Below are positions 35,803 to 44,209 of a DNA stretch of 52,937 nt, one piece after another. Position 1 is the stretch's first letter; each line of letters begins with the position of its first letter. This DNA comes from Prosthecobacter sp. (GTDB lineage Bacteria; Verrucomicrobiota; Verrucomicrobiia; Verrucomicrobiales; Verrucomicrobiaceae). The notes beneath the pieces were generated by a model, which searched no databases, was not told the origin of the DNA, and saw nothing but the letters and a program-made list of their open reading frames with translations. Position numbers and translations under genes: made by a program. The DNA is taken from positions 1 to 52,937 of the forward strand of contig JAIPJY010000049.1 in assembly GCA_021733925.1 (NCBI GenBank), read 5' to 3'.

Positions 35803-37794
35803 ATGAAAAGGCTCCTTCTTTTTCTTGTTTCGGCATTCGGCATTCCGCATTCGTCATTTTCGGCGCAGCCGAACATCCTCCTCGTCCTGGTCGATGACAT
35901 GGGCTTCTCCGACCTCGGCTGCTACGGCAGTGAGATCGACACGCCCACCATGGACAAGCTCGCGGCGGGTGGCGTGCGCTTCACGCAGTTTTACAACACG
36001 GCCAAGTGCCATTCCTCACGCGTCAGCCTCCTCAGCGGGCGCTGGTGCCGGCAGGCGGGAGATGAAAGCCTGCAGCGTGCGGTGATCCTTCCCGAAGTGC
36101 TCGCCCCCGCCGGTTACTTCACCGCCATGACTGGCAAATGGCATCTGAGCAAAGAACCCACGGACTTCGGCTTTCAGCGCTATTTTGGCCATCTCTCTGG
36201 CTCGACGAATTATTATCTCGGTGACAACTCCTTTCGGCTGAATGGCGAGAAGTGGCAGGTGCCAGAGCAGGGCTTTTACACCACCATTGCCAATGTGGAC
36301 CGCGCCATTGAGTTCATCAGCGAGGCGCGTGCGGCGAAGCAGCCTTGGTTTCAGTATGTCGCCTTCAATGCACCACACGCGCCGCTGCAGCCGCTGGAGC
36401 AGGACTACAAAAAGTATCTCGGCCGCTATGATGCCGGCTGGGACACGATTCGCGCTGCGCGAATCGCCAAGCAGAAACAGATCGGCCTGCTGCCCACCAG
36501 TCTCGAAGAGTCGCCGCGCCTCGAGCATGTCCGCGCCTGGGACCAGCTCGACGACACGCACCGTTCCTGGGAGGCGAAGCGCATGGCGGCCTACGCGGGC
36601 ATGATCGACCGCGTTGATCAGGAAATGGGCCGCCTCATCGCAAACATCGAGAAGGCTGGAGAACTCGACAACACGCTCATCCTCTTCGTCTCTGACAACG
36701 GCGCCTGCCCCTACGATCGTGGCCAGCCCACGCCCGACGCGCAGCCGTTTGATCCGCACTCACACTGGAGCGACAGCACCGGCTGGGCCTGGGCGCGCAA
36801 CTCACCCTTCCGCTACTACAAGCAGAACCAGTTTGAAGGCGGCATCTCCTCGCCCGCCATTCTGCACTGGCCTGCCGGTCTGAAACAGAAAGCCGGCAGT
36901 GTCATCGACACGCCCGCGCATCTTGTCGATGTGCTGCCCACCTTTGCCGAGATCGCCGGTGCCAAAGTGCCCGAAACTTTTCCGGGTCGCGAGCCCACCC
37001 CGCTCGCGGGCATCTCGCTCGCTCCGCTCATTGCCGGGAAAGACATCGCTGCACGTCCGCCGATTCATCTGCTCTTCTCCAGCGACCGCGGTCTGCGCGA
37101 TGTCGAATGGAAGCTCGTCAGCTTTCAAAGCCATCCCTGGGAGCTGTACCACATCCCCACCGACCGCACCGAACTCCACGACGTTGCAGCGCAGCATCCC
37201 GACATCGTTCAGCGAATGGTGCAGCAGTGGCACGACATGGCCGCCAACGTCCTGCATGTTCCGGCCAAGGAAAACAAGCCTGTCGACACCGAGGCCACCC
37301 CGCAGCTGAATCGTGAATGGACGAACTACGACGCACCACTCACTGGAGGCGAAACCAAACGCAAGAAGGGCAAAGGCAAGGGAAAGTCCGCCTCTGCCAC
37401 TCGCCTTCCCCGTGCCCGCAAAGGCACAAAGCTCACCGTCGAAGAAGGACAGCTCATCCTGCAATGCACTGGCAACGACCCCGGCCTCGCCTTTGACAAT
37501 CTTCATCTCGCATCTCCAGGCCCCTACACGCTCGAATTCCGCCTGCAAAGCCACGCCTCCGGCTCCGGCGAACTCTACTGGACGACCGACGCCGAAACCA
37601 TTCTCCCCAAAGGCAAACACCTCGACTTTGAGGTGAAGCATGATGGCGAATGGCACGCGCAAACACTGCGCATCGACGAAGCCAAAACGCTGCACGGCCT
37701 GCGACTCGATCCCTGCGGCGGCGAAGGTGAAGTCAATATCGAAGGCCTCGTGCTCAAAGGTGCGGATGGGAAGGTGTTGGCGCAGTGGCCTTGA
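35803..37794 (+). CDS. Secreted arylsulfatase with CHSSR motif and C-terminal domain (sulfatase 16)
   Basis: This is the longest sulfatase here, 663 residues, starting 6 bp after sulfatase 15 and thus co-transcribed. The signal peptide is MKRLLLFLVSAFGIPHSSFS. The motif is CHSSRVSLLSGRW (Cys69): Ser replaces Pro/Ala in the third position. VDDMGFSDLGCYGSE, TGKWHLS and VSDNGACPYD are intact. After about residue 520 a Lys-rich linker (KRKKGKGKGK) leads to a beta-rich domain of about 125 residues (TLEFRLQSHASGSGELYWTT split over strands) that may bind carbohydrate. Confidence 0.92.
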   Translation: MKRLLLFLVSAFGIPHSSFSAQPNILLVLVDDMGFSDLGCYGSEIDTPTMDKLAAGGVRFTQFYNTAKCHSSRVSLLSGRWCRQAGDESLQRAVILPEVLAPAGYFTAMTGKWHLSKEPTDFGFQRYFGHLSGSTNYYLGDNSFRLNGEKWQVPEQGFYTTIANVDRAIEFISEARAAKQPWFQYVAFNAPHAPLQPLEQDYKKYLGRYDAGWDTIRAARIAKQKQIGLLPTSLEESPRLEHVRAWDQLDDTHRSWEAKRMAAYAGMIDRVDQEMGRLIANIEKAGELDNTLILFVSDNGACPYDRGQPTPDAQPFDPHSHWSDSTGWAWARNSPFRYYKQNQFEGGISSPAILHWPAGLKQKAGSVIDTPAHLVDVLPTFAEIAGAKVPETFPGREPTPLAGISLAPLIAGKDIAARPPIHLLFSSDRGLRDVEWKLVSFQSHPWELYHIPTDRTELHDVAAQHPDIVQRMVQQWHDMAANVLHVPAKENKPVDTEATPQLNREWTNYDAPLTGGETKRKKGKGKGKSASATRLPRARKGTKLTVEEGQLILQCTGNDPGLAFDNLHLASPGPYTLEFRLQSHASGSGELYWTTDAETILPKGKHLDFEVKHDGEWHAQTLRIDEAKTLHGLRLDPCGGEGEVNIEGLVLKGADGKVLAQWP

Positions 37795-37829
37795 TTCGTG
37801 TCGTTGCCCTGCAAACATGGAGTTTGATT

Positions 37830-37856
37830 TGAGAGAGCCGCCTCTCATGCGCGTTT
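37830..37856 (+). promoter_or_regulatory. ECF-like promoter motif for the esterase unit
   Basis: TGAGA (37830-37834), 17 nt, CGTTT (37852-37856), with the ATG at +15 (37867). It heads the secreted-enzyme run. Confidence 0.4.
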
Positions 37857-37866
37857 TCATCGCCTC

Positions 37867-38805
37867 ATGTCCCGCTTTCTCATCGCCTTTCTTCTCCTCA
37901 TTCTCTGCCCTGCGCTTTCCGCCCAGCAGGCCAAACGCAAAGGGAAGGCTAACCAGACGAACACCGACGACATGTGGGTGACTTCGCCTGTGCCGGTGCT
38001 GCCGACGAACGTCATGCATCGCACCTTCCGCAGTGCGTCGATGCAGCGCGAGGTAGGTTACTGCATTTACCTGCCGCCGGGATACGAAAAGGACACGGAG
38101 CGGCGCTATCCGGTGATTTATCATCTGCATGGCGCGGGTGGGAATGAGACGCGCAGCGTGTACTCGGCCAGTGTGCTGCATGAGGGAATCGTGGCGGGAA
38201 AGCTGCCTGAACTCATCATGGTGTTCCCGAATGGCGGACGCTCCACGATGTATCAGGACAGCGGCGATGGGCGCTTCATGGCGGAGACGATGATGATCAA
38301 GGAACTCATTCCGCACATTGATGCGACGTATCGCACGGTGGCCGACCGCAAGGCGCGCTGCATTGAGGGCTTCAGCATGGGCGGGCGTGGCTCGACGAAT
38401 CTCGCCATGAAGCATCCGCAGATGTTTGGCTCCCTCTTCAATCAAAGCGGCAATGTCTATCACGTCTCCGAGGCCTCGAAGCTGCCCAACCCCTACCTCG
38501 GCGACGATCCTGAACGCTTGAAGGCCAACGACGCCTTCCTGAACCTCACGAAGAACCTCGACTACATCAAAACCAACCTGCGCATCCAAGTTGCCTGCGG
38601 TACGGCGGATCCCGACCACCTTGTCTCGGTGCGCGAATACCATGAGGCGCTGACGCAGGCGGGCGTAAATCACAGCTACTTCGAAGTCGAAGGCCTGGAC
38701 CACAACCAGAAGAAAATGATCGATGGTCGCAAAGCAACATGGTTCGACTTCCAAGTCGAATCCCTCAAGCTCAACCAAGTCCCGCTCCACTACCTCCAAC
38801 CATGA
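37867..38805 (+). CDS. Secreted esterase, CE1/esterase D-like
   Basis: The product is 312 residues with a signal peptide [20 protein letters not shown] and a short basic stretch (KRKGKANQ). The alpha/beta hydrolase motifs are IYHLHGAGG (oxyanion region), GFSMGG with Ser170, and a C-terminal EVEGLDHNQ with the likely catalytic His. This is the putative-esterase family that includes feruloyl and acetyl-xylan esterases and enterochelin esterases. Its stop overlaps the next start by 4 bp (ATGA at 38802), so it is translationally coupled to the jelly-roll gene. The substrate is unknown. Confidence 0.88.
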   Translation: MSRFLIAFLLLILCPALSAQQAKRKGKANQTNTDDMWVTSPVPVLPTNVMHRTFRSASMQREVGYCIYLPPGYEKDTERRYPVIYHLHGAGGNETRSVYSASVLHEGIVAGKLPELIMVFPNGGRSTMYQDSGDGRFMAETMMIKELIPHIDATYRTVADRKARCIEGFSMGGRGSTNLAMKHPQMFGSLFNQSGNVYHVSEASKLPNPYLGDDPERLKANDAFLNLTKNLDYIKTNLRIQVACGTADPDHLVSVREYHEALTQAGVNHSYFEVEGLDHNQKKMIDGRKATWFDFQVESLKLNQVPLHYLQP

Positions 38806-39497
38806 AACACCTCCTCATCTTCCTTTCTCTTGGCCTGTCACTTCGCGCAGACACGCCCACCCTGCTCTTCTCCGACGACTTCTCCCGTGACGAAGCCACA
38901 CCGGGCAAAGAAGACATCGGCAACGGCTGGACCAGCAACAGCGCGTGGCGCGCCAAAGGGCACCAGCAGGTGGATCACATCGATGGCGTCATGCACGTCA
39001 CCAAGCATGCGGAGGCCGATCACGGCGTCGCCATCTTCCACAACGTCGAGTTTCAAGACGGCATCGTGGAGCTGAAATTCAAACTCGGCGAAGGCGATGA
39101 CCTCGGCGTCGATTTCGTCGATCGTGAACTCAAGACCGTGCACGCCGGCCATCTCTGCATGGCACGCGTCACCAACAAGGCCGTCACGCTCACTGATTCC
39201 AAGACCGGCGGCATGAACAATGAAATCCGTGAACGCCGTGAGAAAGGCGACAAGTCCCCAGAACTCGCCGCGCTGCTCAAAACAAAGACCAAGACCTTCA
39301 AGCTCGACCTCAAACCGAACGAGTGGCACACGATGCACATCACCGTCGAAGGCGACAAGATGAGTGTGAAGATCGACGGCCAGGACACCGGCTCCTTCTC
39401 CAGCGAAGGCATCGCTCATCCGACGAAACGCATGATCACCCTCGCCGTGAACAAGTCGGCGGATGTGGATGACGTGAAGGTTTCCAAGCTGAAGTGA
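38802..39497 (+). CDS. Secreted jelly-roll protein (DUF1080-like)
   Basis: The product is 231 residues with a signal peptide [16 protein letters not shown]. The rest is a single beta-sandwich: [11 protein letters not shown] at the start, [10 protein letters not shown], a central [19 protein letters not shown], and a C-terminal [18 protein letters not shown], typical of concanavalin-like folds of the DUF1080/3-keto-glycoside hydrolase group found in large numbers in PVC genomes. Catalysis is not evident; it may bind or cleave sugar. It is the second gene of the unit beginning at 37867. Confidence 0.8.
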   Translation: MKHLLIFLSLGLSLRADTPTLLFSDDFSRDEATPGKEDIGNGWTSNSAWRAKGHQQVDHIDGVMHVTKHAEADHGVAIFHNVEFQDGIVELKFKLGEGDDLGVDFVDRELKTVHAGHLCMARVTNKAVTLTDSKTGGMNNEIRERREKGDKSPELAALLKTKTKTFKLDLKPNEWHTMHITVEGDKMSVKIDGQDTGSFSSEGIAHPTKRMITLAVNKSADVDDVKVSKLK

Positions 39498-39513
39498 GTA
39501 TTTTACTCCCTCC

Positions 39514-40479
39514 ATGCGCTTCGTCCTCTTTTTCGGTCTCCTCGTCACGGCGTCTTTGGCGCAGTCTCAGCATGAGGTCGTCCCCGGCTGGCCGCAGTTG
39601 CCGGAGGGGCATGTGCTCGGCCTTTGCGCCGGGGTCGGTGTCGATGCGCAGAACCGAGTGTTTGTCTTTCATCGCAGCGGCCGGGTGTGGTCAAAGCCCT
39701 TTCCCAAAGCGGCCATCGCGGCGCCAACCGTGAGCGTGTTCGATGGCGCGACGGGCCGGCTCCTCAGCACTTGGGGCGCGAACCGCTTCATCATGCCGCA
39801 TGGGCTGACGGTGGATCATGCGGGCAATCTCTGGCTCACCGATGTGGGTCTGCATCAGGTCTTCAAGTGTTCGCCGGCAGGTGAGGTGCTGCTCACTTTG
39901 GGCGAGGCGGGTGTGCCCGGCAGCGATGACAAGCATTTCAATCTGCCCACGGATGTGGCGGTGCTGACAGACGGCTCCTTTTACGTGAGCGACGGCTACC
40001 AAAACACGCGCGTGATGAAGTTCACCGCCGCCGGTCGCTTTGAGTTCCAATGGGGCACGAAAGGCCATGGGCCGGGAGAATTCCATCTGCCGCACGGCCT
40101 CACCGTGGATGCGCAGGGACGCATCATTGTCTGTGATCGTGAGAATGAGCGGCTGCAGGTCTTTGATGCGAAGGGCGTCTTCCAGCATGAATGGAAAGGC
40201 CCGCAGCTCGGCAAACCGTATGGCATCGCTACCGGTCTCGACGGCCATCTCTTTGTCATTGATGGCGGTTCTCCCTCCTTGCAGCCGCAGCTGCGGGGCA
40301 AGGCGGTGGAGTTGGACCCCTCCGGGCAGGTGCTCGACACCTTTGGCAGCCACGGCAAAGCCGCCGGTCAGTTCCAGCTCGGGCATGACATTGCTGTTGG
40401 TCCGGACGGTGCAGTTTATGTCGCGGAAGGAACAGGAGCGCGGGTGCAGAAGTTTGTGCGTAGGAAAGCAGCGGAATGA
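39514..40479 (+). CDS. Secreted NHL-repeat propeller protein
   Basis: The product is 321 residues with a signal peptide MRFVLFFGLLVTASLAQS. It carries six or so NHL-type blades: MPHGLTVDHAGNLWLTD, LPTDVAVLTDGSFYVSD, LPHGLTVDAQGRIIVCDREN and LGHDIAVGPDGAVYVAE. The layout matches peptidyl-amidoglycolate lyase-like/NHL propellers, which in bacteria have mostly unknown roles. It lies 16 bp after the jelly-roll gene, in the same unit. Confidence 0.87.
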   Translation: MRFVLFFGLLVTASLAQSQHEVVPGWPQLPEGHVLGLCAGVGVDAQNRVFVFHRSGRVWSKPFPKAAIAAPTVSVFDGATGRLLSTWGANRFIMPHGLTVDHAGNLWLTDVGLHQVFKCSPAGEVLLTLGEAGVPGSDDKHFNLPTDVAVLTDGSFYVSDGYQNTRVMKFTAAGRFEFQWGTKGHGPGEFHLPHGLTVDAQGRIIVCDRENERLQVFDAKGVFQHEWKGPQLGKPYGIATGLDGHLFVIDGGSPSLQPQLRGKAVELDPSGQVLDTFGSHGKAAGQFQLGHDIAVGPDGAVYVAEGTGARVQKFVRRKAAE

Positions 40480-40567
40480 TGGTTGCCTCACCTCTCTCAC
40501 TGGTTCGGTGTTCGGACCAAGGGTTTGCTGTGAAAGCAAACAGGGCGGTCGCGTAATCTATGGCACC

Positions 40568-41740
40568 ATGACCAATCGCCGCCGCTTTCTTGCCACCACT
40601 ACCTCCGCTCTCGCCTTTCCGTTCATCGCACGTGGAGCCGCACCTGCGGCGAAGATCATCGAAACCAAGGTGATCTCCCAGCAGCCGGAGTTTTATCATG
40701 GCTGGCCTACTGTGGCACGCAGGCAGAACGGCGAGCTCTGGGTCTCGTGGTCCGGTGGCCGTGAATCGCATGTGTGCCCCTTTGGGCAGGTGCACGCCAT
40801 GACCTCGCGTGACAACGGCGCCACCTGGACTTGGCCGCGCGTGCTGCTGGACACCGCCACGGATGATCGCGACTCCGGTGTGATGGAAACTGCGAAGGGC
40901 TCTCTCATCGTCAGCACCTTCACCTCGCTGGCCTATGAGGATCATTTCAAGAAAGCCAGCACCTTTGCCGAGCACACGGACAAAGGCTGGACCTCGAAAA
41001 CCATGCCGCAGGGGCAGTTTACAAAATGGAAGGCTGCACACGAGCGCTTGAGCGATGAAGAGCGCCAAGCGGAACTCGGCGAATGGGTGATCCGTTCCAC
41101 CGATGGCGGCAAGTCCTGGTCTACCCGCATTCCCACCATCGTGAACAGCCCGCATGGGCCCATCCAGCTCAAAGACGGACGCCTGCTCTATGCGGGCAAG
41201 CAGCTCTGGACTGCCGACAAAAAAGTCGGTGTCGCTGAGTCGAAGGACGACGGCCAAACCTGGCAATGGCTCGCGGAAATTCCTACGCGTAAAGGCGACA
41301 ACGCCGTCAGGTCCTATCACGAACTCCATGCGGTCGAGGCCGCAGACGGCACGCTCATCGCGCAGATCCGGAATCACAACGAAGCCAACAAAGGAGAAAC
41401 TTTGCAGACCGAATCCAAGGACGGCGGCAAGACCTGGAGCGAGCCGCACAGCATCGGCGTGTGGGGCCTGCCTTCCCACCTGCTGCGTCTGCGTGACGGC
41501 CGCCTCGTCATGACCTACGGCCACCGGCGCAAGCCCTACGGCAATCAGGCCCGCATTAGCAGTGACAACGGCCAGACCTGGAGCGAGGCCATGATCCTCT
41601 CCGGCGATGGCATCGGTGGTGATCTCGGCTACCCCAGCACCGTCGAGCTGGCCGATGGCACGCTACTGAGCGTGTGGTATGAGACGATGAAGGAACCGAA
41701 GCTGGCGGTGCTGAGGCAGGCGACTTGGCGGATTGAGTGA
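40568..41740 (+). CDS. Tat-exported sialidase-like BNR propeller
   Basis: The product is 390 residues. It begins MTNRRRFLATTTSALAF, a twin-arginine signal, unlike the Sec signals of its neighbours. Asp-box (BNR) repeats follow: SRDNGATWTW, STDGGKSWST, SKDDGQTWQW, SKDGGKTWSE and SSDNGQTWSE, giving a six-bladed sialidase fold. Whether it truly cleaves sialic acid cannot be decided: I did not verify the arginine triad and catalytic Tyr/Glu pair. The next gene is a sialate O-acetylesterase-like protein, which supports a sialic-acid or related nonulosonate substrate. Confidence 0.87.
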   Translation: MTNRRRFLATTTSALAFPFIARGAAPAAKIIETKVISQQPEFYHGWPTVARRQNGELWVSWSGGRESHVCPFGQVHAMTSRDNGATWTWPRVLLDTATDDRDSGVMETAKGSLIVSTFTSLAYEDHFKKASTFAEHTDKGWTSKTMPQGQFTKWKAAHERLSDEERQAELGEWVIRSTDGGKSWSTRIPTIVNSPHGPIQLKDGRLLYAGKQLWTADKKVGVAESKDDGQTWQWLAEIPTRKGDNAVRSYHELHAVEAADGTLIAQIRNHNEANKGETLQTESKDGGKTWSEPHSIGVWGLPSHLLRLRDGRLVMTYGHRRKPYGNQARISSDNGQTWSEAMILSGDGIGGDLGYPSTVELADGTLLSVWYETMKEPKLAVLRQATWRIE

Positions 41741-41749
41741 GGGTGGCTC

Positions 41750-41784
41750 AAGGAGGAACGCGCGGAATGAATTCCGTACTCCTT
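41750..41784. repeat. Palindromic repeat ahead of the acetylesterase gene
   Basis: AAGGAG (41750-41755) pairs with CTCCTT (41779-41784), and CGGAAT (41763-41768) with ATTCCG (41771-41776). The AGGAGG looks like a Shine-Dalgarno sequence before an ATG at 41767 in frame with the next gene, but the symmetry suggests that both are parts of a repeat. Confidence 0.45.
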
Positions 41785-41823
41785 GTGCAGCATCACCGCC
41801 TTGCACTACATTGCGATCCTGCC

Positions 41824-42969
41824 ATGAAATGTTTTCTGCTCCTGTCTGCCTTCCTCGTCGCGCTGTGCAAGCTGCATGCGCAGACCACACCACCCGAAGC
41901 CGCGCCTGCCCAGCTCAAACTCAACGCACCGCTCGATTACCAGGTCTTTCAGCGCAGAGATGCCCATAAAGGGAACATCGCGATCTCCGGCGTGTTCGCA
42001 CAGATGCCCAACGAGGTCTTGGTACGATCTGTGGTGAATGGACAATCCAGTGACTGGAAACCACTCACGGTAGCGATCAATGACTTGTCATTCAGCGCAG
42101 GATTTGAACTGCCCGCAGGTGGCTGGCATCGACTGGAACTTCGCACCAAATTGAATGGCAAGGTGATCGAAGAAGCGACGGTCGAACATGTCGGCATCGG
42201 CGAAATTTTCATTGTCGCCGGTCAGTCAAACTCGGCGAACCACGGCGAGGAAAAGCAATCCACCCAAACAGGTCGTGTCGCCGCTTTTGATGGCCGGCGG
42301 TGGCAGCTTGCAAATGATCCGCAACCTGGAGCCAGTGGCAAAGGAGGCAGTTTCATGCCACCGCTTGGCGATGCGCTGGTGAAGAAGTTCAATGTGCCCA
42401 TTGCATTCATCCCCTGCGGCATTGGTGCGACGAGCGTGCGCGAATGGTTGCCGAAAGGGGTGACTTTTCCTCATCCTCCCACCATTGAATCCCGTGTGCA
42501 CAAGCTCCCCGGTGGCGAGTGGGAGAGCCGAGGAGATGCGTATGCCGGATTGCTTGAGCACATGCAAGACGCCGGCCCGCATGGCTTTCGCGCCGTGCTC
42601 TGGCATCAGGGTGAAAGTGATGCGAACCAGAAAGACACGACTCGCACTCTGCCCGGAAAGCTGTATCGCGAGCATCTGGAGTACATCATTCGAACCTCAC
42701 GCCGCGAGATCGGCTGGGAGGCGCCATGGTTTGTCGCGCAGGTCAGTTATCATGTGCCGGGAGATGAAGCGTCTGCCGACATTCGTGCAGCACAAGCAGC
42801 GCTGTGGCAGAATGGCGTCGCGCTGGCAGGGCCGGACAGCGATGCGCTCAAAGGCGAGCTGCGCGAGCGCCATGGCCAGGGTGTCCACTTCAGCGGCCAG
42901 GGATTGCGTGAGCATGGCTCCCGCTGGGCCAGTCAGATCACGCCATGGCTGCAGCAGCAGTTGAAATGA
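41824..42969 (+). CDS. Secreted sialate O-acetylesterase-like SGNH hydrolase
   Basis: The product is 381 residues with a signal peptide MKCFLLLSAFLVALCKLHAQ. A beta domain (about 30-125) precedes the SGNH hydrolase: block I GQSNSAN with nucleophile Ser135, block III-like CGIGATSVREW, and WHQGESDA. This is the sialic-acid-specific acetylesterase (SASA/DUF303) family, which removes O-acetyl groups from sialic acids or xylan. I use the ATG at 41824 because it begins the signal peptide; the frame is open further upstream through a palindromic repeat (ATG at 41767). It ends one base before the convergent M14-like gene. Confidence 0.88.
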   Translation: MKCFLLLSAFLVALCKLHAQTTPPEAAPAQLKLNAPLDYQVFQRRDAHKGNIAISGVFAQMPNEVLVRSVVNGQSSDWKPLTVAINDLSFSAGFELPAGGWHRLELRTKLNGKVIEEATVEHVGIGEIFIVAGQSNSANHGEEKQSTQTGRVAAFDGRRWQLANDPQPGASGKGGSFMPPLGDALVKKFNVPIAFIPCGIGATSVREWLPKGVTFPHPPTIESRVHKLPGGEWESRGDAYAGLLEHMQDAGPHGFRAVLWHQGESDANQKDTTRTLPGKLYREHLEYIIRTSRREIGWEAPWFVAQVSYHVPGDEASADIRAAQAALWQNGVALAGPDSDALKGELRERHGQGVHFSGQGLREHGSRWASQITPWLQQQLK

Positions 42970-42970
42970 T

Positions 42971-44182
42971 TCACTCCCGGCGGGGATTCTCCTGGAGATA
43001 GGTCATCAGCGCCCGGCCAAGACCCGCGCCGATTTTACCGTAGCCTTCCACGGACATCAGCGGGCTGTTCCAGCACGTTTCGAGCGTCACGGAGATCGTG
43101 GCAGCGCCCGTATTGGCGCGCACCCAGCCGCTGCTCATGCGCCCGCGTTCTTCTTCTGTCTTCACATAGTTCGCGAAGTGATACTTCGGATCTACTTTGA
43201 GCGGTTCGACGATGCTGGCGGCAGCGATGTCGATCCAGCGCTGATAGTTGCGCTGCTGGACGCCCGTCATGCGCTCGAAGGCGAAAGGACCGAAAAAAAA
43301 GACGGGGTCTTTGGGGGCGGGGTTGTGCAGATCAATGAAGACATCGAGCCCGTGCTTCGTGTGAATGTCGCGAATCATGCGCTGTGCCGCAGCCACTTCA
43401 GGATAGATCGGTTCGGCCGCCCAGTCGCGATTGTGATCACGCGGCACCGCATCCTTGCCGCCTGCGCCGATGGCGGCGTTGTCCACGTCCATGATGGGGA
43501 TGAAGTGGAGGCAGGTGTTTGCGCGCAAAGCTCTGGCTGCATCACTCGCATACCATTGGATGAAGCCGCGCCCCACCTGGCTGCCGCCTGCCTCCCACGC
43601 ATGCTGCCGTGAGCCGACCCACACCTGATGCGCTGCGTTTTCATTGCCAATGCGAATGCCCTGCACCGGGCGGCCACCGCGTGTTTTCGCCAGTTCAAAA
43701 CGTTTGGCCTCCGGCAGCTTCGCGGCGATGTCGGTGAGCAGCTTGTCCGCATCTGCCGGCACAAACGGTGGCCCCCAGGCCAGCGATATCTGCGCGGCTC
43801 CTGCTGGGATTGTGTAGCTCATCACCTTGTCCGCGCTCAGCGTGCCTGGGGCCGAAGGCTGCCATGTTTCACCATCCACGCTGATCCACGCACACTTGGG
43901 CTGGCACCACGACGCAGCAAGCACGGTCTTGTCGCGATAGGGTTTGTTCTGCGCCTGCACTTCGAGGGTGAATGCCTCGCCCACGGTGAGCCCCTCCAGC
44001 TTGAGCGACCACCAGCAGGGCCAGCCGCGCCCTTCATGGAGCGCAGGCATGATGCGCAGTGTCTTGGTGGCTTGATCGATCTTCACCACTTCGGCATTGC
44101 CTCCTTCGAAATCGGTCCGCACACGCAGCTCAGCCTGGGCAGTGATGACAAAGAGAGAAAGAAGGAACAAGCGTTGAATCAT
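42971..44182 (-). CDS. Secreted M14 family zinc carboxypeptidase-like protein
   Basis: The product is 403 residues with a signal peptide MIQRLFLLSLFVITAQA. An N-terminal beta domain (to about 150) precedes a carboxypeptidase-like domain with RQHAWEAGGS (zinc HxxE), DHNRDW (substrate Asn-Arg), DLHNPAPK (third zinc His) and VTLETCWN (catalytic Glu). All M14 landmarks are present, so it should be an active metallopeptidase or amidase. The ATG at 44182 begins the signal peptide; a GTG at 44188 adds two residues. Only 27 bp separate it from the divergent PQQ-like gene, so its promoter must overlap that gene's start. Confidence 0.88.
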   Translation of the reverse strand: MIQRLFLLSLFVITAQAELRVRTDFEGGNAEVVKIDQATKTLRIMPALHEGRGWPCWWSLKLEGLTVGEAFTLEVQAQNKPYRDKTVLAASWCQPKCAWISVDGETWQPSAPGTLSADKVMSYTIPAGAAQISLAWGPPFVPADADKLLTDIAAKLPEAKRFELAKTRGGRPVQGIRIGNENAAHQVWVGSRQHAWEAGGSQVGRGFIQWYASDAARALRANTCLHFIPIMDVDNAAIGAGGKDAVPRDHNRDWAAEPIYPEVAAAQRMIRDIHTKHGLDVFIDLHNPAPKDPVFFFGPFAFERMTGVQQRNYQRWIDIAAASIVEPLKVDPKYHFANYVKTEEERGRMSSGWVRANTGAATISVTLETCWNSPLMSVEGYGKIGAGLGRALMTYLQENPRRE

Positions 44183-44202
44183 CTCCACTCAACGTCACGT
44201 TC
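44175..44202 (+). promoter_or_regulatory. ECF-like promoter motif for the PQQ-like gene (variant)
   Basis: TGAAT (44175-44179), 18 nt, CGTTC (44198-44202), with the ATG at +12 (44210). The -35-like block lies inside the first codons of the divergent M14-like gene. Confidence 0.35.
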
Positions 44203-44209
44203 TGGCTTC

